A stretch of DNA of 6,392 bases. Origin: Bacteroidales bacterium. Lineage in GTDB: Bacteria; Bacteroidota; Bacteroidia; Bacteroidales; UBA932. A model generated the notes under the pieces. That model made no database searches and had not been told where the DNA came from. It saw nothing but the letters and a program-made list of their open reading frames with translations. The stretch is from positions 1-6,392 of the forward strand of contig JAAXVX010000085.1 of NCBI GenBank assembly GCA_013335275.1, read 5' to 3'. Position numbers and translations under genes: made by a program. Shown in pieces: positions 6,055-6,392 of this stretch. Position 1 is the first letter of the stretch; the number at the start of each line of letters is the position of its first letter.

Positions 6055-6087
6055 CATAATCAAGAGGGTAGTGCCCTCTTGATTATG
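6055..6087. repeat. Perfect 14-bp inverted repeat with 5-nt loop
   Basis: CATAATCAAGAGGG (6055-6068) is the exact reverse complement of 6074-6087, with loop TAGTG. No T-tract follows on either strand, so it is not a normal intrinsic terminator. It begins 24 nt beyond the stop of the minus-strand gene at the right edge. It could be a transcript-stabilising hairpin, a transposase recognition hairpin or a repeat-family member. Confidence 0.8.
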
Positions 6088-6111
6088 TACAATTTGCACT
6101 CAATGACGTAA

Positions 6112-6392
6112 TTACGATTGTGATTTTTCGGCTGCATTAGTTCTCTCTTTCAAAATCCGTGTAATATAACTGTAGTTTTCGTGTGTAAGTGATGAGATTT
6201 GCCGGATTGATGCATTTGCAGAGAAAAATAGAAATTTAATGAGGTCTTTCATTTCTGCTTTTTCCATCTGAGACATTGACATGCCACTAATGCTTGATTT
6301 CAATTGTTTTGAAATTTCTTCATCTGGTACGTAAGTTTTTGAATTGTTGAAATCTTCTTTAAATTCTGTTACGCTAAGCGTTTTTTTAAGCA
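6112..6392 (-). CDS. C-terminal part of helix-turn-helix protein, possibly Y1/RAYT-like transposase (partial)
   Basis: The frame is open from the window edge to a TAA at 6114-6112, giving 92 residues of the C-terminus only; the start lies outside, so internal TTG or ATG codons should not be taken as starts. Residues 40-56 (SQMEKAEMKDLIKFLFF) look helical. SANASIRQISSLTHENYSYITRIL (57-80) looks like a helix-turn-helix, with SIRQIS as the first helix and YSYITRIL as the recognition helix. C-terminal helices of the kind 'xSIRQISRLTGxSxxxI' occur in IS200-like (Y1) transposases of Bacteroidota, which is my best guess, helped by the two palindromes next to the gene. The HUH and catalytic Tyr motifs would be in the missing part. 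A small DNA-binding regulator is the alternative. The function is unproven. Confidence 0.6.
   Translation of the reverse strand, partial: LKKTLSVTEFKEDFNNSKTYVPDEEISKQLKSSISGMSMSQMEKAEMKDLIKFLFFSANASIRQISSLTHENYSYITRILKERTNAAEKSQS

Noticed and set aside
6022..6080. Short plus-strand frame from ATG 6020-6022 running into the hairpin
   Set aside because: It has about 20 codons, no ribosome-binding context, and is cut by a stop inside the palindrome.

Overview
The window looks like a chromosomal segment of a Bacteroidota (probably Bacteroidales-type) bacterium. The sequence signs are several matches to the Bacteroidota promoter consensus (TTTG, about 20 nt, TAnnTTTG), start codons with A/T-rich upstream sequence instead of a Shine-Dalgarno, and protein families typical of the group. 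No plasmid, phage, CRISPR or tRNA signature is visible.

Layout. At 1-357 (minus) lies the N-terminal membrane part of a polysaccharide-biosynthesis nucleotide-sugar epimerase/dehydratase, cut by the window edge. It has a promoter at about 439-470 and a hairpin plus T-tract (383-427) in its leader. Divergent from it, at 544-2526 (plus), is a secreted protein joining a calcineurin-like phosphoesterase to a PQQ-like beta-propeller with about eight blades. Facing it is a minus-strand cluster read from 5128 down to 2594: an AAA-type ATP-binding protein with a winged-helix-like C-terminus and altered Walker motifs, the flavin prenyltransferase UbiX 7 nt downstream, then a PIG-L/LmbE-type deacetylase. 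A hairpin with T-tracts on both sides sits at the end of ubiX. Divergent from this cluster is the ribosomal protein operon rplU-rpmA (5278-5882), with a clear promoter at 5149-5180, a leader of about 90 nt and a strong intrinsic terminator at 5906-5933.

The right end (5934-6392) is different. It holds a GC-rich palindromic element (5945-5976), a perfect 14-bp hairpin (6055-6087) and the C-terminal part of a minus-strand helix-turn-helix protein that runs off the edge. Together these suggest, without proving, a REP-like element with an IS200/Y1-type (RAYT-like) transposase.

How the genes fit together. rplU and rpmA are housekeeping genes. UbiX makes prenylated FMN for a UbiD-type decarboxylase that is not in the window. 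The ATPase is tightly coupled to ubiX by spacing alone; no functional link is known to me. The secreted phosphoesterase, the deacetylase and the polysaccharide gene could all act on envelope glycans or glycoconjugates, but that is inference from family and proximity. I did not find a clearly new multi-gene system. The most interesting leads are the leader hairpin of the polysaccharide gene, the altered ATPase and the palindrome-rich right end.
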